20,077 bases of DNA from the NCBI GenBank assembly GCA_013695395.1, contig JACDAP010000162.1, positions 1 through 20,077 of the forward strand. The letters are read 5' to 3'. How positions within the stretch are numbered: the stretch's first letter is position 1; every line of letters starts with the position of its first letter. Below, piece by piece: positions 5,620-12,366 of the stretch. A program made the position numbers and the translations under genes. The notes beneath the pieces are model-generated. The model did not search any database. It saw only the letters and a list, made by a program, of their open reading frames with translations, and was not told the origin of the DNA. Source of the DNA: Solirubrobacterales bacterium. GTDB taxonomy: Bacteria; Actinomycetota; Thermoleophilia; Solirubrobacterales; Solirubrobacteraceae.

Positions 5620-7260
5620 ATGGCGTCGCCACGGGGCATCCGGGCTGGGCTGGGGGCCCGTCCCGGCCTGCTGCGTGGCCTCCTGATCGGTCTCATCCTC
5701 CTCGCCACGGCGGGCGGCCTGACCTGGCAGTTCAACACGGGTGCGCGCGACATCCAGCGCGAGCTCGGCGCCCTCGATGCCAACAGCGCGCTCCGGACCG
5801 CGTTCGACACCCAGAAGGACGCGCTCAGGGTCAGTCTTCTGCCCGCCGGTGAGGATCCGAAGGTCGTCTTCCGCGGGTACCTCGCCTCCGCCACCCGGGT
5901 GGGCTCCGCCGGTCGGGAGCTCCGCGCACGGGCCGGAGACGCGGGCCTCTCGCCCCTCGCCGCGCAGCAGCTCTCGGCGATCACCGCCTGGGAGGGCTTC
6001 GTCGACATGGTCCGCGAGGGGATGACTCCCGGCTCCGAGCCGACTCGTCGCGTCCTCGGTCGGGTCCGCGCGCTCGCCGAGGTGCCGTCCGCCCGCTTCA
6101 CCGAGGCGAACGACAGGCTCGCGCGGACGCTCACACGCCAGGTCGACGCGCGACGCTCGGCGCAGACCCGCGGGATCTCGCTCCAGCTCCTGCTCGGCGC
6201 CCTCGCGATCGTGCTCGCGCTGGTGCTCTGCGGACGGCTCGCTCGTGCCATCCAGCACCAGCAGCTCGAACGCCTGGCCGAGGAGGCCGCCGTCCAGGCG
6301 GCGTTCACACGGGGCCTGCAGGTCGCGGCGGACGAGCAGGAGGTGCACGGCATGCTCGAACGGGCGATCTCGCTGCGCACCGGCGCGACGACGGTCGAGG
6401 TCGTCGACGCACCCACGGCCGAGGAGGCGCTCAAGGCCCCCTCGGGCTGCATGGCGATCCGCGGCGGGCAGCCGTTCACCCGCGAGAAGGCCGGCGGCGT
6501 CGTCGTCCGCTGCGAGCGCTGCGAGCTCTCCGGGAACGCACGCTCGCTCTGCACGCCGTTCCTGGTCGGCGGCGCCGTGGTCGGCGCCGTGCGTGCGGAC
6601 TTCGCCGACGCCTCCGCAGGCGACGGACGCTCCACGATCGAGGAGCTGGTCCGCCAGGCGGGTCCGGTGGTGGCCAACCTGCGCCTGCTCAGCACCGCGG
6701 AGACCGAGGCGTCCACCGACCAGCTCACCGGCCTGACCAACCGGCGGGCCTTCGACGACGAGTCCGCCCGGCTCCTCGCCCACGCACAGCAGCACCACGC
6801 TCCGATCTCGGTGGTCGCGATCGATCTCGATGAGCTCAAGGCCATCAACGATCGCGGTGGACACGCCGCCGGCGACCGGGCGCTGCGGCACACCGCCGAC
6901 ACCCTCGTCAGCCACACGCGTGCCGTCGATCTCGTCGCCCGTCGCGGCGGGGACGAGTTCTGCATCCTGCTTCCCGGGACCGATCGGGCGGCCGCGCTCG
7001 TCGTGGCCGAGAAGCTGCGCGTAGCCCTGGCCGAGGCCCAGACCCCCCTGTCGGTCTCCGCGAGCTTCGGGGTGGCGAGCTTCCCGGAGGACGGGCGATC
7101 GCTCGGGGAGCTGATCGGCCACGCCGACCGCGCGCTGTACGCCGCCAAGCGCGCGGGCCGGGACCGGGTCGCGGACGCGGGCGCTGGCGCTGGCGCGGGG
7201 CCCAGCGTCGACTCCGCAGGCGATGACAACGTGGTCGAGCTCATCAGCAGCGGCGACTGA
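5620..7260 (+). CDS. Membrane diguanylate cyclase with periplasmic-type sensor, GAF and GGDEF domains
   Basis: The 546-residue protein should make c-di-GMP from two GTP. Two membrane segments (about 19-37 and 186-206) enclose a helical extracytoplasmic domain of about 145 residues. A GAF-like domain (about 226-358) carries four cysteines, C277, C298, C301 and C311, in a C-x20-C-x2-C-x9-C layout that could bind metal or sense redox state. The GGDEF domain (about 362-518) has an intact GGDEF at 443-447, DLDELKAIND for GTP and magnesium binding, and a product-inhibition I-site RAVD (434-437) exactly five residues before GGDEF. A short Gly-Ala repeat follows. The ATG at 5620 is chosen because it places the basic N-terminus just before the first membrane segment. 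There is no EAL or HD-GYP partner. A sigma-28-like promoter candidate lies upstream. The gene converges on the VOC gene. Confidence 0.92.
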   Translation: MASPRGIRAGLGARPGLLRGLLIGLILLATAGGLTWQFNTGARDIQRELGALDANSALRTAFDTQKDALRVSLLPAGEDPKVVFRGYLASATRVGSAGRELRARAGDAGLSPLAAQQLSAITAWEGFVDMVREGMTPGSEPTRRVLGRVRALAEVPSARFTEANDRLARTLTRQVDARRSAQTRGISLQLLLGALAIVLALVLCGRLARAIQHQQLERLAEEAAVQAAFTRGLQVAADEQEVHGMLERAISLRTGATTVEVVDAPTAEEALKAPSGCMAIRGGQPFTREKAGGVVVRCERCELSGNARSLCTPFLVGGAVVGAVRADFADASAGDGRSTIEELVRQAGPVVANLRLLSTAETEASTDQLTGLTNRRAFDDESARLLAHAQQHHAPISVVAIDLDELKAINDRGGHAAGDRALRHTADTLVSHTRAVDLVARRGGDEFCILLPGTDRAAALVVAEKLRVALAEAQTPLSVSASFGVASFPEDGRSLGELIGHADRALYAAKRAGRDRVADAGAGAGAGPSVDSAGDDNVVELISSGD

Positions 7261-7304
7261 GCCCCCGGGATCGGAGTTCGGCGCCGAGCCTCAGCCCCCG
7301 GGGG
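7261..7304. terminator. Possible bidirectional terminator between convergent genes
   Basis: CCCCCGGG (7262-7269) can pair with CCCGGGGG (7297-7304), and the loop contains the smaller palindrome CGGCGCCG. It spans the 30-nt gap between the diguanylate cyclase stop and the VOC stop and enters the last VOC codons. No T-run is present, so it is called from structure and position only. Confidence 0.35.
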
Positions 7305-7647
7305 GCGTGTGCATGAGCTCCACCCGGTGCCCGGCCGGGGAACGGACGAAGGCCCGGGGAGCCCCCCAGTGCTCGGTGCGCAACTCGGGGATCCGCCCGG
7401 CGGCCGCGAGGCGGGCGCCCACCTCGGCGAACGCCTCGGCGACCACCGCGACATGACCGCTCGGGGGGATCACCGGATCCGCGCTGAAGAGCAGGTGGAC
7501 CTGGGTGGCGCCGCGTTGCACCCAGCGGGAGCGATCGCGCAGCGCCTCCGGGGGCTCGACCTCAGCGAACCCGAGGAGCGCCCAGAACGTGACCTCCTCA
7601 CCGGCGTCGGCCTCGCGGACCTCCAGCGCGACGTGGTGGAGGCTCAC
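7291..7647 (-). CDS. VOC superfamily (glyoxalase I-like) protein
   Basis: This is a single-domain vicinal oxygen chelate protein of 118 residues. The order of strands and likely metal ligands is typical: H5 in LHHVALEV, H51 in VHLLF, H65 in SGHVAVV and E110 in HRVELMHTP. Such proteins often dimerise and act as glyoxalases, dioxygenases, epimerases or drug-resistance proteins, and the sequence alone does not decide. The GTG start at 7647 overlaps the stop of the upstream metallo-beta-lactamase-fold gene by 4 nt (GTGA), so the two are probably translationally coupled. Together with the upstream HAD gene this is a three-gene operon. Pairing of glyoxalase I-like and glyoxalase II-like folds hints at detoxification of a reactive carbonyl, which is inference. 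Confidence 0.83.
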   Translation of the reverse strand: MSLHHVALEVREADAGEEVTFWALLGFAEVEPPEALRDRSRWVQRGATQVHLLFSADPVIPPSGHVAVVAEAFAEVGARLAAAGRIPELRTEHWGAPRAFVRSPAGHRVELMHTPPGG

Positions 7648-8423
7648 GCCCGCGCCACGTTCTCGGCGTGGATCTTCGCCATCTGTCCGCAGCGCCGGGC
7701 GATCGGCATCGCCGCGGCCGCCGCGTCGGCGCCCTCGCCGAGCGCCTGCAGGTAGGCGACGTCCTCCCGCATGATCGCCAGCGCCCGGGCGCCGTCGATC
7801 GGCCCACCGTGCCCGGGGACGACCCAGTCGGCCTGCTCGACGTAGGGCTTGAGCCGGCCCAGCGTCGCCAGGTAGCCGGTTCGTGACCCCTGCTCCTGCA
7901 GCCACGGCAGCTCGACCGGCGAGAGGTAGTCACCCGGGATCAGCACCTTCGCCCACGGCACCCACAGCGCCATGCCGTCGTGCGTATGGCCGTCGGCGGG
8001 CAGCAGCACGAGCTCCTCGTCGCCGATGTCGAGCCGGCCCGGCACGGGGAGCGCCTGCAGGTCGCCGAGCCGCAGCGGCTGGGGGCGCTCGACGTACTGC
8101 TCCTCGTCGAACTCCCTGAGCCTCCGCGCCGCGCCGCCCATCTCCGCCTTCAGCCGCGCTGCCGTCGTCTCGCAGACCCCGAGGGCCCCCTGCGGGAACG
8201 CCAGGCGCCCGAGCAGGTGGTCGAAGTCCCCGTGGGTGGCCAGCAGGCCGGAGAGCCCCCAGCCCATCTGCTCGAGCAGTGTCGGCAGGGAGGCGAGCTC
8301 CTCCGCGTGCAGGGGCGAGTCGATCACGAACGACTCGTCGCCCCGGTGGACGATCGTGCAGGTCGTCTGCCAGGCCACCGACTTGGCGACCACCACGTCC
8401 GGGTGGATCGCGAGAACCTGCAC
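7644..8423 (-). CDS. Metallo-beta-lactamase-fold hydrolase (glyoxalase II-like), with altered metal motif
   Basis: The 259-residue protein has the MBL layout: a beta-rich N-terminus with D35 in VIDSPLH, the metal motif THGDFDH (63-69), H146 and H148 in DGHTHDG, D165 in IPGDYLSP, and H205 in VPGHGG. The canonical motif is HxHxDH; here the second histidine position is D66, giving HxDxDH. Some MBL branches appear to tolerate this, but it should change the first metal site. The C-terminal helix is rich in alanine. It starts at GTG 8423, 10 nt after the HAD stop, and overlaps the VOC gene by 4 nt. A thioester or ester hydrolase role is plausible. The substrate is unknown. Confidence 0.86.
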   Translation of the reverse strand: MQVLAIHPDVVVAKSVAWQTTCTIVHRGDESFVIDSPLHAEELASLPTLLEQMGWGLSGLLATHGDFDHLLGRLAFPQGALGVCETTAARLKAEMGGAARRLREFDEEQYVERPQPLRLGDLQALPVPGRLDIGDEELVLLPADGHTHDGMALWVPWAKVLIPGDYLSPVELPWLQEQGSRTGYLATLGRLKPYVEQADWVVPGHGGPIDGARALAIMREDVAYLQALGEGADAAAAAMPIARRCGQMAKIHAENVARA

Positions 8424-8433
8424 GAGCGACCGC

Positions 8434-9120
8434 TCAGACCCCGAGGAGCTTGGCGGCCTCCAGCATCGGCCTGACCTCGGCGGTCGGCTTCTTCTGGCCG
8501 CTCTCGAGCTCCTCCTTGCGCCGGTTGACCCAGATCACCGGGACCTTCAGCTTCAGGCACGGCTCGACGTCGTGGTAGTAGCTCGAGCCGATGTGGACCC
8601 AGCCCTTCTTCGAGCCGACGCGCCGCGCGAACTCGTTGAAGTGGGCGGGCTCGGGCTTGTAAGAGCGGACCTGCTGGGCGGTGACCACGAGGTCGTAGTT
8701 GCCCGGGATGTGGCGGCGGGTGAGGCCGAGCAGCTTGTCGTCCGCGTTGGCGATCAGGCCGGTCTGGTAGTTCGCGAAGAACTTCTTGAGCTGCGGCGCC
8801 GTCTCCCGGAAGGGCATCCAGCGCGGCACCGAGTCGGGGAGGAAGCCCGCCCGCGAGGGCTCCAGGGGCCAGCCGATCTCCTTGGCGATCTTCACCGCGA
8901 CCTGGCGAAGCACCTCGGCGTAGAGCTCGTAGGAGCCGCCCTCCACGTCCTTGGAGTACTCGTGGAAGAGCGTGATGATCTGGTCCCGGTCACGGTCTTC
9001 GATCGCGAAGCCGTCCCGCTTGGCCTCCTTCTTGAAGGCGGCGAAGATCCCCGCCTCCCAGTCGATCAACGTGCCGTAGACGTCGAAGGTGACCCAACTG
9101 ACTTTGGACGGAAGTGCCAT
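8434..9120 (-). CDS. HAD superfamily hydrolase, haloacid dehalogenase type II-like
   Basis: The 228-residue protein begins at ATG 9120, just before the first motif. Motif I is FDVYGTL with nucleophile D13 and tyrosine at the +2 position, as in 2-haloacid dehalogenases, where phosphatases have Asp. Motif II is LIANADD (122-128), motif III is K155 in SYKPEP, and motif IV is IGSSYYHD (177-184). The dehalogenase SSNxxD is thus changed to SSYYHD. An alpha-helical cap lies between motifs I and II (about 20-110). The fold assignment is solid. Dehalogenase activity is less certain because of the changed motif IV. It is the first gene of the HAD-MBL-VOC operon and diverges from sucC with 46 bp between the start codons. 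Confidence 0.85.
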   Translation of the reverse strand: MALPSKVSWVTFDVYGTLIDWEAGIFAAFKKEAKRDGFAIEDRDRDQIITLFHEYSKDVEGGSYELYAEVLRQVAVKIAKEIGWPLEPSRAGFLPDSVPRWMPFRETAPQLKKFFANYQTGLIANADDKLLGLTRRHIPGNYDLVVTAQQVRSYKPEPAHFNEFARRVGSKKGWVHIGSSYYHDVEPCLKLKVPVIWVNRRKEELESGQKKPTAEVRPMLEAAKLLGV

Positions 9121-9130
9121 ATGGCGAGGC

Positions 9131-9136
9131 AGTGTA
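9131..9136 (-). promoter_or_regulatory. Candidate -10 (TACACT) for the HAD-MBL-VOC operon
   Basis: Read on the minus strand, TACACT ends 10 nt before the HAD ATG at 9120. There is no Shine-Dalgarno in GCCTCGCCAT, so a very short or leaderless transcript is likely. It lies within 46 bp that also hold the sucC -10, so the two promoters must occupy overlapping DNA. Confidence 0.4.
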
Positions 9137-9150
9137 TGACGCGGCGGCGA

Positions 9151-9156
9151 TAGTGT
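9151..9156 (+). promoter_or_regulatory. Candidate -10 (TAGTGT) for sucCD
   Basis: TAGTGT ends 10 nt before the sucC ATG at 9167, with only CCGGCGCCCC in between and no Shine-Dalgarno. A copy of AGTGT also occurs at 9131-9135, 21 nt away, so the two divergent -10 regions share this pentamer in the same orientation. Confidence 0.45.
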
Positions 9157-9166
9157 CCGGCGCCCC

Positions 9167-10318
9167 ATGGACCTTCTCGAATATCAGGGCAAGCAGCTCT
9201 TCGGACGCCACGGCCTGGCGGTCTCCGACGGCAAGGCGGTCACCACCGTTGAAGATGCGATCGCAGCGGCCGACGAGATCGGCTACCCGGTCGTCGTCAA
9301 GGCGCAGGTGCTGATCGGTGGCCGCGGCAAGGCGGGCGGCGTGAAGCTCGCCGCGAACACCGACGAGGCGCGCGAGCACGCGACCAGCATCCTCGGCCTC
9401 GACATCAAGGGCCACATCGTGCGGACCCTCTGGATCGAGGCCGCCTCGGACATCGCCACCGAGTACTACGCCTCGGTGCTGCTCGATCGTGGCGCCAAGC
9501 AGCCGCTCGTGATGTTCTCGAGCGAGGGTGGCGTCGAGATCGAGCAGGTCGCCGAGGAGACGCCCGAGAAGCTCGTCCGCGACAACGTCGACGCACTGGT
9601 CGGCCTGACCCGCGAGCACGCCGTCGACATCGCCAAGCGGGGCGGCGCCGACGAGGACGTCATCGAGGGAGTCGCCGACGCGCTCATGGCCCTCTACGAG
9701 GTCTGGCTCGAGGAAGACTGCTCCCTCGCCGAGATCAACCCCCTGATCGTCACGCCCGACCGCCAGGTCAAGGCGCTCGACGCGAAGGTCACGCTCGACG
9801 AGAACGCGATGTTCCGCCACAAGGAGAACGCCGAACTGGGCGATAGCGCCAACGCCGACCCGATCGAGGTCAAGGCGAAGGCGCAGGACGTCATCTACGT
9901 CAAGCTCGACGGCGACATCGGAATCATGGGCAACGGCGCGGGCCTCGTCATGAGCACGCTGGACGTCGTCGCCCAGTACGGCGGCACGCCGGCGAACTTC
10001 CTCGATGCCGGGGGAGGATCGGACGCCGCGAAGGTCAAGCAGGCGATCGAGCTGATCCTGGAGAACGACCAGGTCAAGGCGGTCCTCCTGAACATCTTCG
10101 GCGGCATCTCCCGCTGCGACGAGGTCGCCAATGGCCTCGTGGCCGCCTTCGGGGAGCTCAACCCGACCGTCCCGTTCGTCGTCCGCCTGGACGGCACGAA
10201 CGACGAGGCGGGGCGCAAGATCCTGCAGGACGCGGCTCTGCCGAACGTCCACGCCGCCACCACGATGGACTCGGCCGCCGAACTGGTCGTCAAGCTCGCC
10301 AAGGGAGAGAACGCATGA
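9167..10318 (+). CDS. sucC: Succinyl-CoA synthetase (ADP/GDP-forming) beta subunit
   Basis: SucC binds the nucleotide and, with SucD, interconverts succinyl-CoA and succinate with substrate-level phosphorylation in the TCA cycle. The 383 residues match the usual length. The ATP-grasp region starts MDLLEYQGKQLF and has the nucleotide loop GGRGKAGG (51-58). The magnesium-binding strand is AEINPL (188-193). The C-terminal CoA-ligase-type domain has NFLDAGGG (277-284) and LLNIFGGI (307-314). The start at ATG 9167 places the first conserved residue at position 2. The stop overlaps the sucD ATG by 4 nt (ATGA), the standard coupling for this heterodimer. Specificity for ATP or GTP cannot be told by eye. 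The gene diverges from the HAD operon. Confidence 0.97.
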   Translation: MDLLEYQGKQLFGRHGLAVSDGKAVTTVEDAIAAADEIGYPVVVKAQVLIGGRGKAGGVKLAANTDEAREHATSILGLDIKGHIVRTLWIEAASDIATEYYASVLLDRGAKQPLVMFSSEGGVEIEQVAEETPEKLVRDNVDALVGLTREHAVDIAKRGGADEDVIEGVADALMALYEVWLEEDCSLAEINPLIVTPDRQVKALDAKVTLDENAMFRHKENAELGDSANADPIEVKAKAQDVIYVKLDGDIGIMGNGAGLVMSTLDVVAQYGGTPANFLDAGGGSDAAKVKQAIELILENDQVKAVLLNIFGGISRCDEVANGLVAAFGELNPTVPFVVRLDGTNDEAGRKILQDAALPNVHAATTMDSAAELVVKLAKGENA

Positions 10319-11193
10319 GCATCCTCGTCGGGAACGACACGAAGCTGGCGGTGGCCGGCATCACGGGCCGCGAGGGCTCGTTCCACACGCTGAACAACCG
10401 CTCCTACGGCACGAACGTCGTCGGCGGCATCAACCCGAAGAAGGCCGGCGAGAACGTCGAGGGCATCCCCGTCTTCGGGGACTGGAAGACGTGCGTGGCC
10501 GAGAGCGGCGCGAACACGGCGATGATCTTCGTGCCGCCACCGTTCGCCGCGGCGTCCGCGCAGGAGGCCGCGGAGGCCGGCGTGGAGCTCGTGGTGATCA
10601 TCACCGAGGGCATCCCCGCCCACGACGAGCTCAAGCTCTACAACACGGTCAAGGAGAAGCATCCGGGGACCCGTGTCGTGGGACCGAACTGCCCCGGCAT
10701 CCTCTCCCCCGGCAAGGCGAACGTCGGCATCATCCCGGCCTCGTTCTTCAAGGAGGGCAACGTAGGCGTCGTGTCGCGCTCCGGCACGCTGACCTACCAG
10801 ATCGGCAACGAGCTCAGCGTGGCGGGCTTCGGCAACTCGAGCATCGTCGGCATCGGGGGCGACCCGGTCCCGGGCTCCTCGTTCATCGACATCATCGAGC
10901 AGTTCGAGGCCGACGAGCAGACCGAACTGATCGTCATGTCCGGTGAGATCGGCGGCGACGCGGAGGAGCAGGCCGCCGCCTACATCAAGGACAACGTGAA
11001 GAAGCCGGTCGTCGGCTACATCGCGGGCTTCACCGCCCCGGCCGGCAAGACGATGGGCCACGCGGGCGCGATCGTCTCCGGCACCGCCGGAACCGCCGCC
11101 GCCAAGGCCGAGGCCCTGGAGGCCGTCGGCGTCCGCGTCGGCCGCACCCCGACCCAGGTGGCGAAGATCGCCATGGAGATCCTCGGGAGCTGA
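10315..11193 (+). CDS. sucD: Succinyl-CoA synthetase alpha subunit
   Basis: SucD binds CoA and carries the transient phosphohistidine. The 292 residues have the N-terminal CoA-binding fold (LAVAGITGREGSFHT, 11-25), the GPNCPGIL motif (123-130), SRSGTLTYQ (154-162), and the active-site histidine H249 in MGHAGAIVSG (247-256). All key residues are present and the length is normal. The 4-nt overlap with sucC implies equimolar translation. A G+C-rich hairpin region follows the stop codon. A TCA-cycle housekeeping pair like this is a useful anchor that the region is core chromosome rather than an island. Confidence 0.97.
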   Translation: MSILVGNDTKLAVAGITGREGSFHTLNNRSYGTNVVGGINPKKAGENVEGIPVFGDWKTCVAESGANTAMIFVPPPFAAASAQEAAEAGVELVVIITEGIPAHDELKLYNTVKEKHPGTRVVGPNCPGILSPGKANVGIIPASFFKEGNVGVVSRSGTLTYQIGNELSVAGFGNSSIVGIGGDPVPGSSFIDIIEQFEADEQTELIVMSGEIGGDAEEQAAAYIKDNVKKPVVGYIAGFTAPAGKTMGHAGAIVSGTAGTAAAKAEALEAVGVRVGRTPTQVAKIAMEILGS

Positions 11194-11208
11194 ACCTCCG
11201 GCGACCGC

Positions 11209-11247
11209 CCCGCCGAGTCCCTCGCACGGGTCCGGCGGGTGCGGGAC
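11209..11247 (+). terminator. Possible sucCD terminator: two overlapping G+C-rich hairpins
   Basis: CCCGCCG (11209-11215) pairs perfectly with CGGCGGG (11233-11239). An alternative stem pairs GTCC/CGCAC (11217-11227, with a 2-nt bulge) with GTGCGGGAC (11239-11247). The two folds exclude each other. No T-run follows. Position 16 nt after sucD supports termination or mRNA 3'-end stabilisation. Confidence 0.4.
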
Positions 11248-11270
11248 CGGAGCGCGCCCGGCGCCGTGCC

Positions 11271-11501
11271 ATGGACGACCCGCTGCTCGTGGTCCTGGCA
11301 CTCGCAGGCCCCTTCGCACTGGGGTTCCTTCTGCGGCTGAAGGGCGCGCTGGTCGCGGCGCTCGCCCTCGCGGTGGGCTCGGCGACCGCGGTCGAGACCG
11401 GCGTGGCGAGCGGGCAGCTCGAAGGTGCGCTGATCCTGGGGGCCGCCGCGGGCTTCGCGCTGGGCTGGGCCGGCTCGCTCACCCGGCGGCTGCTGCGCTG
11501 A
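11271..11501 (+). CDS. Small membrane protein of unknown function
   Basis: I do not recognise this 76-residue protein. It has two strongly hydrophobic stretches, about residues 4-20 and 26-42, and a third weaker one about 52-68, and ends in the basic SLTRRLLR. The arrangement suggests two or three short membrane helices. Third codon positions are nearly all G or C, as in the flanking genes, and ATG 11271 and TGA 11499-11501 are the only sensible limits. No Shine-Dalgarno or TAnnnT box is evident, which lowers confidence. It lies 77 nt after sucD on the same strand and could be cotranscribed by read-through. Confidence 0.5.
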   Translation: MDDPLLVVLALAGPFALGFLLRLKGALVAALALAVGSATAVETGVASGQLEGALILGAAAGFALGWAGSLTRRLLR

Positions 11502-11564
11502 ATCCGTCGCGCTCCACCGCTGGCATGAGGACGGACCGGGCGCAACGGATCGTTCTCCCCACGC

Positions 11565-12269
11565 TCACTCCGGGCTCGCGGCGCGGCCCCCTCCCCGGCG
11601 ACTCGTGGCGGACAGCAGCCGGCCGGTGCCGCCGACGCTGTCCTCGGAGCCCTCCACGTCGTCTGCGATCAGCGCGGTCGCGACCGCAGCGTTCTTGGCG
11701 AGGCGAGAAAGATCCCGGCGTCGGTCGCTCCTCGGGTTGGCCAGCGTGGACCCGACCGCGTCGATCCAGGCGTCGTCGGCCCGTAGGGCACGGACGGCCA
11801 GCCGCTGCGCAGAGGCTTCGGCCCCGTCGAGCTCGAGCGCCTTGACCGCCTTCCCGGCCTCCTGCACGGCTGCGCGAGCCGCCCGGGCCTCGTCGCGCAG
11901 CGGAGTGAGCGGATCACCGGGCTCGAGCTCGCGCAAGCCGTCGGAGAGGGCGCCGGTGGCCGCCCAGGCCCCCGCCGTCGTCGTCTCGACGCGGGTCGGG
12001 ACTCCCGGGCGCATCGCCGCCAGGACCACCCCGGTGACGATGGCGGGACCGCCGAGCAGGGCGAGGACAGCCGCCGCCCGGGTCCGCCGGCGGTTCGTCC
12101 AGCGGACCGCCTGGCTCAGGACCACCGGATCGCGGCCGAGGACCTCACGACGGGAGCTGGGGCTCACCCCGAGCGGTCGCCCGCGCCTGCCTTCCTCGCG
12201 GAATGAGACAGCGGGCTCGCCACGCGGCTCGAGAGCCGGGCGTTGGGTGTGGTCGTCGCTCGAGGTCAT
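11565..12269 (-). CDS. Single-pass membrane protein, downstream copy of a tandem paralogous pair, function unknown
   Basis: I do not recognise this family. From ATG 12269 the protein has 234 residues: a hydrophilic, Arg/Pro-rich N-terminus (1-60), a basic stretch RRRTR (60-64), one membrane helix (about 65-86), then an outside domain rich in Ala, Asp and Arg that is probably helical. Its C-terminal third is nearly the same as in the neighbouring gene: LRADDAWIDAVGSTLANPR (162-180), VATALIADDV (196-205) and SVGGTGRLLSAT (211-222). An upstream ATG at 12341 is possible, but the codons between use many A/T third positions and look non-coding. The topology (N-in, C-out) resembles sensor or envelope scaffold proteins, with no catalytic motif visible. 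Confidence 0.72.
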   Translation of the reverse strand: MTSSDDHTQRPALEPRGEPAVSFREEGRRGRPLGVSPSSRREVLGRDPVVLSQAVRWTNRRRTRAAAVLALLGGPAIVTGVVLAAMRPGVPTRVETTTAGAWAATGALSDGLRELEPGDPLTPLRDEARAARAAVQEAGKAVKALELDGAEASAQRLAVRALRADDAWIDAVGSTLANPRSDRRRDLSRLAKNAAVATALIADDVEGSEDSVGGTGRLLSATSRRGGGRAASPE

Positions 12270-12280
12270 GTCGCAGGCAA

Positions 12281-12299
12281 GCCGGACGGCGCGTCCGGC
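12281..12299. repeat. Perfect 7-bp hairpin upstream of the second paralog
   Basis: GCCGGAC (12281-12287) and GTCCGGC (12293-12299) flank a 5-nt loop, 11 nt before the preferred start at 12269 on the minus strand. It could end transcription of the upstream paralog, weaken translation of the downstream one or be an operator. The 97-nt gap between the two paralogs holds nothing else I recognise. Confidence 0.4.
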
Positions 12300-12366
12300 G
12301 CCTGGCCCAGCGGGGAGGTACCCGGTAACGGCCCCTTTCATCCGACCGTCCCCTGACGGCCCCGGG

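Noticed and set aside
7180..7200. Gly-Ala repeat GAGAGAG near the end of the diguanylate cyclase as a possible variable repeat.
   Set aside because: Only a few imperfect hexamer units (GCTGGC); it looks like a flexible tail and not a phase-variation tract.
12270..12341. Upstream ATG at 12341 for the second tandem paralog.
   Set aside because: The extra 24 codons have mixed third positions, contain a strong hairpin and have no match in the other paralog.
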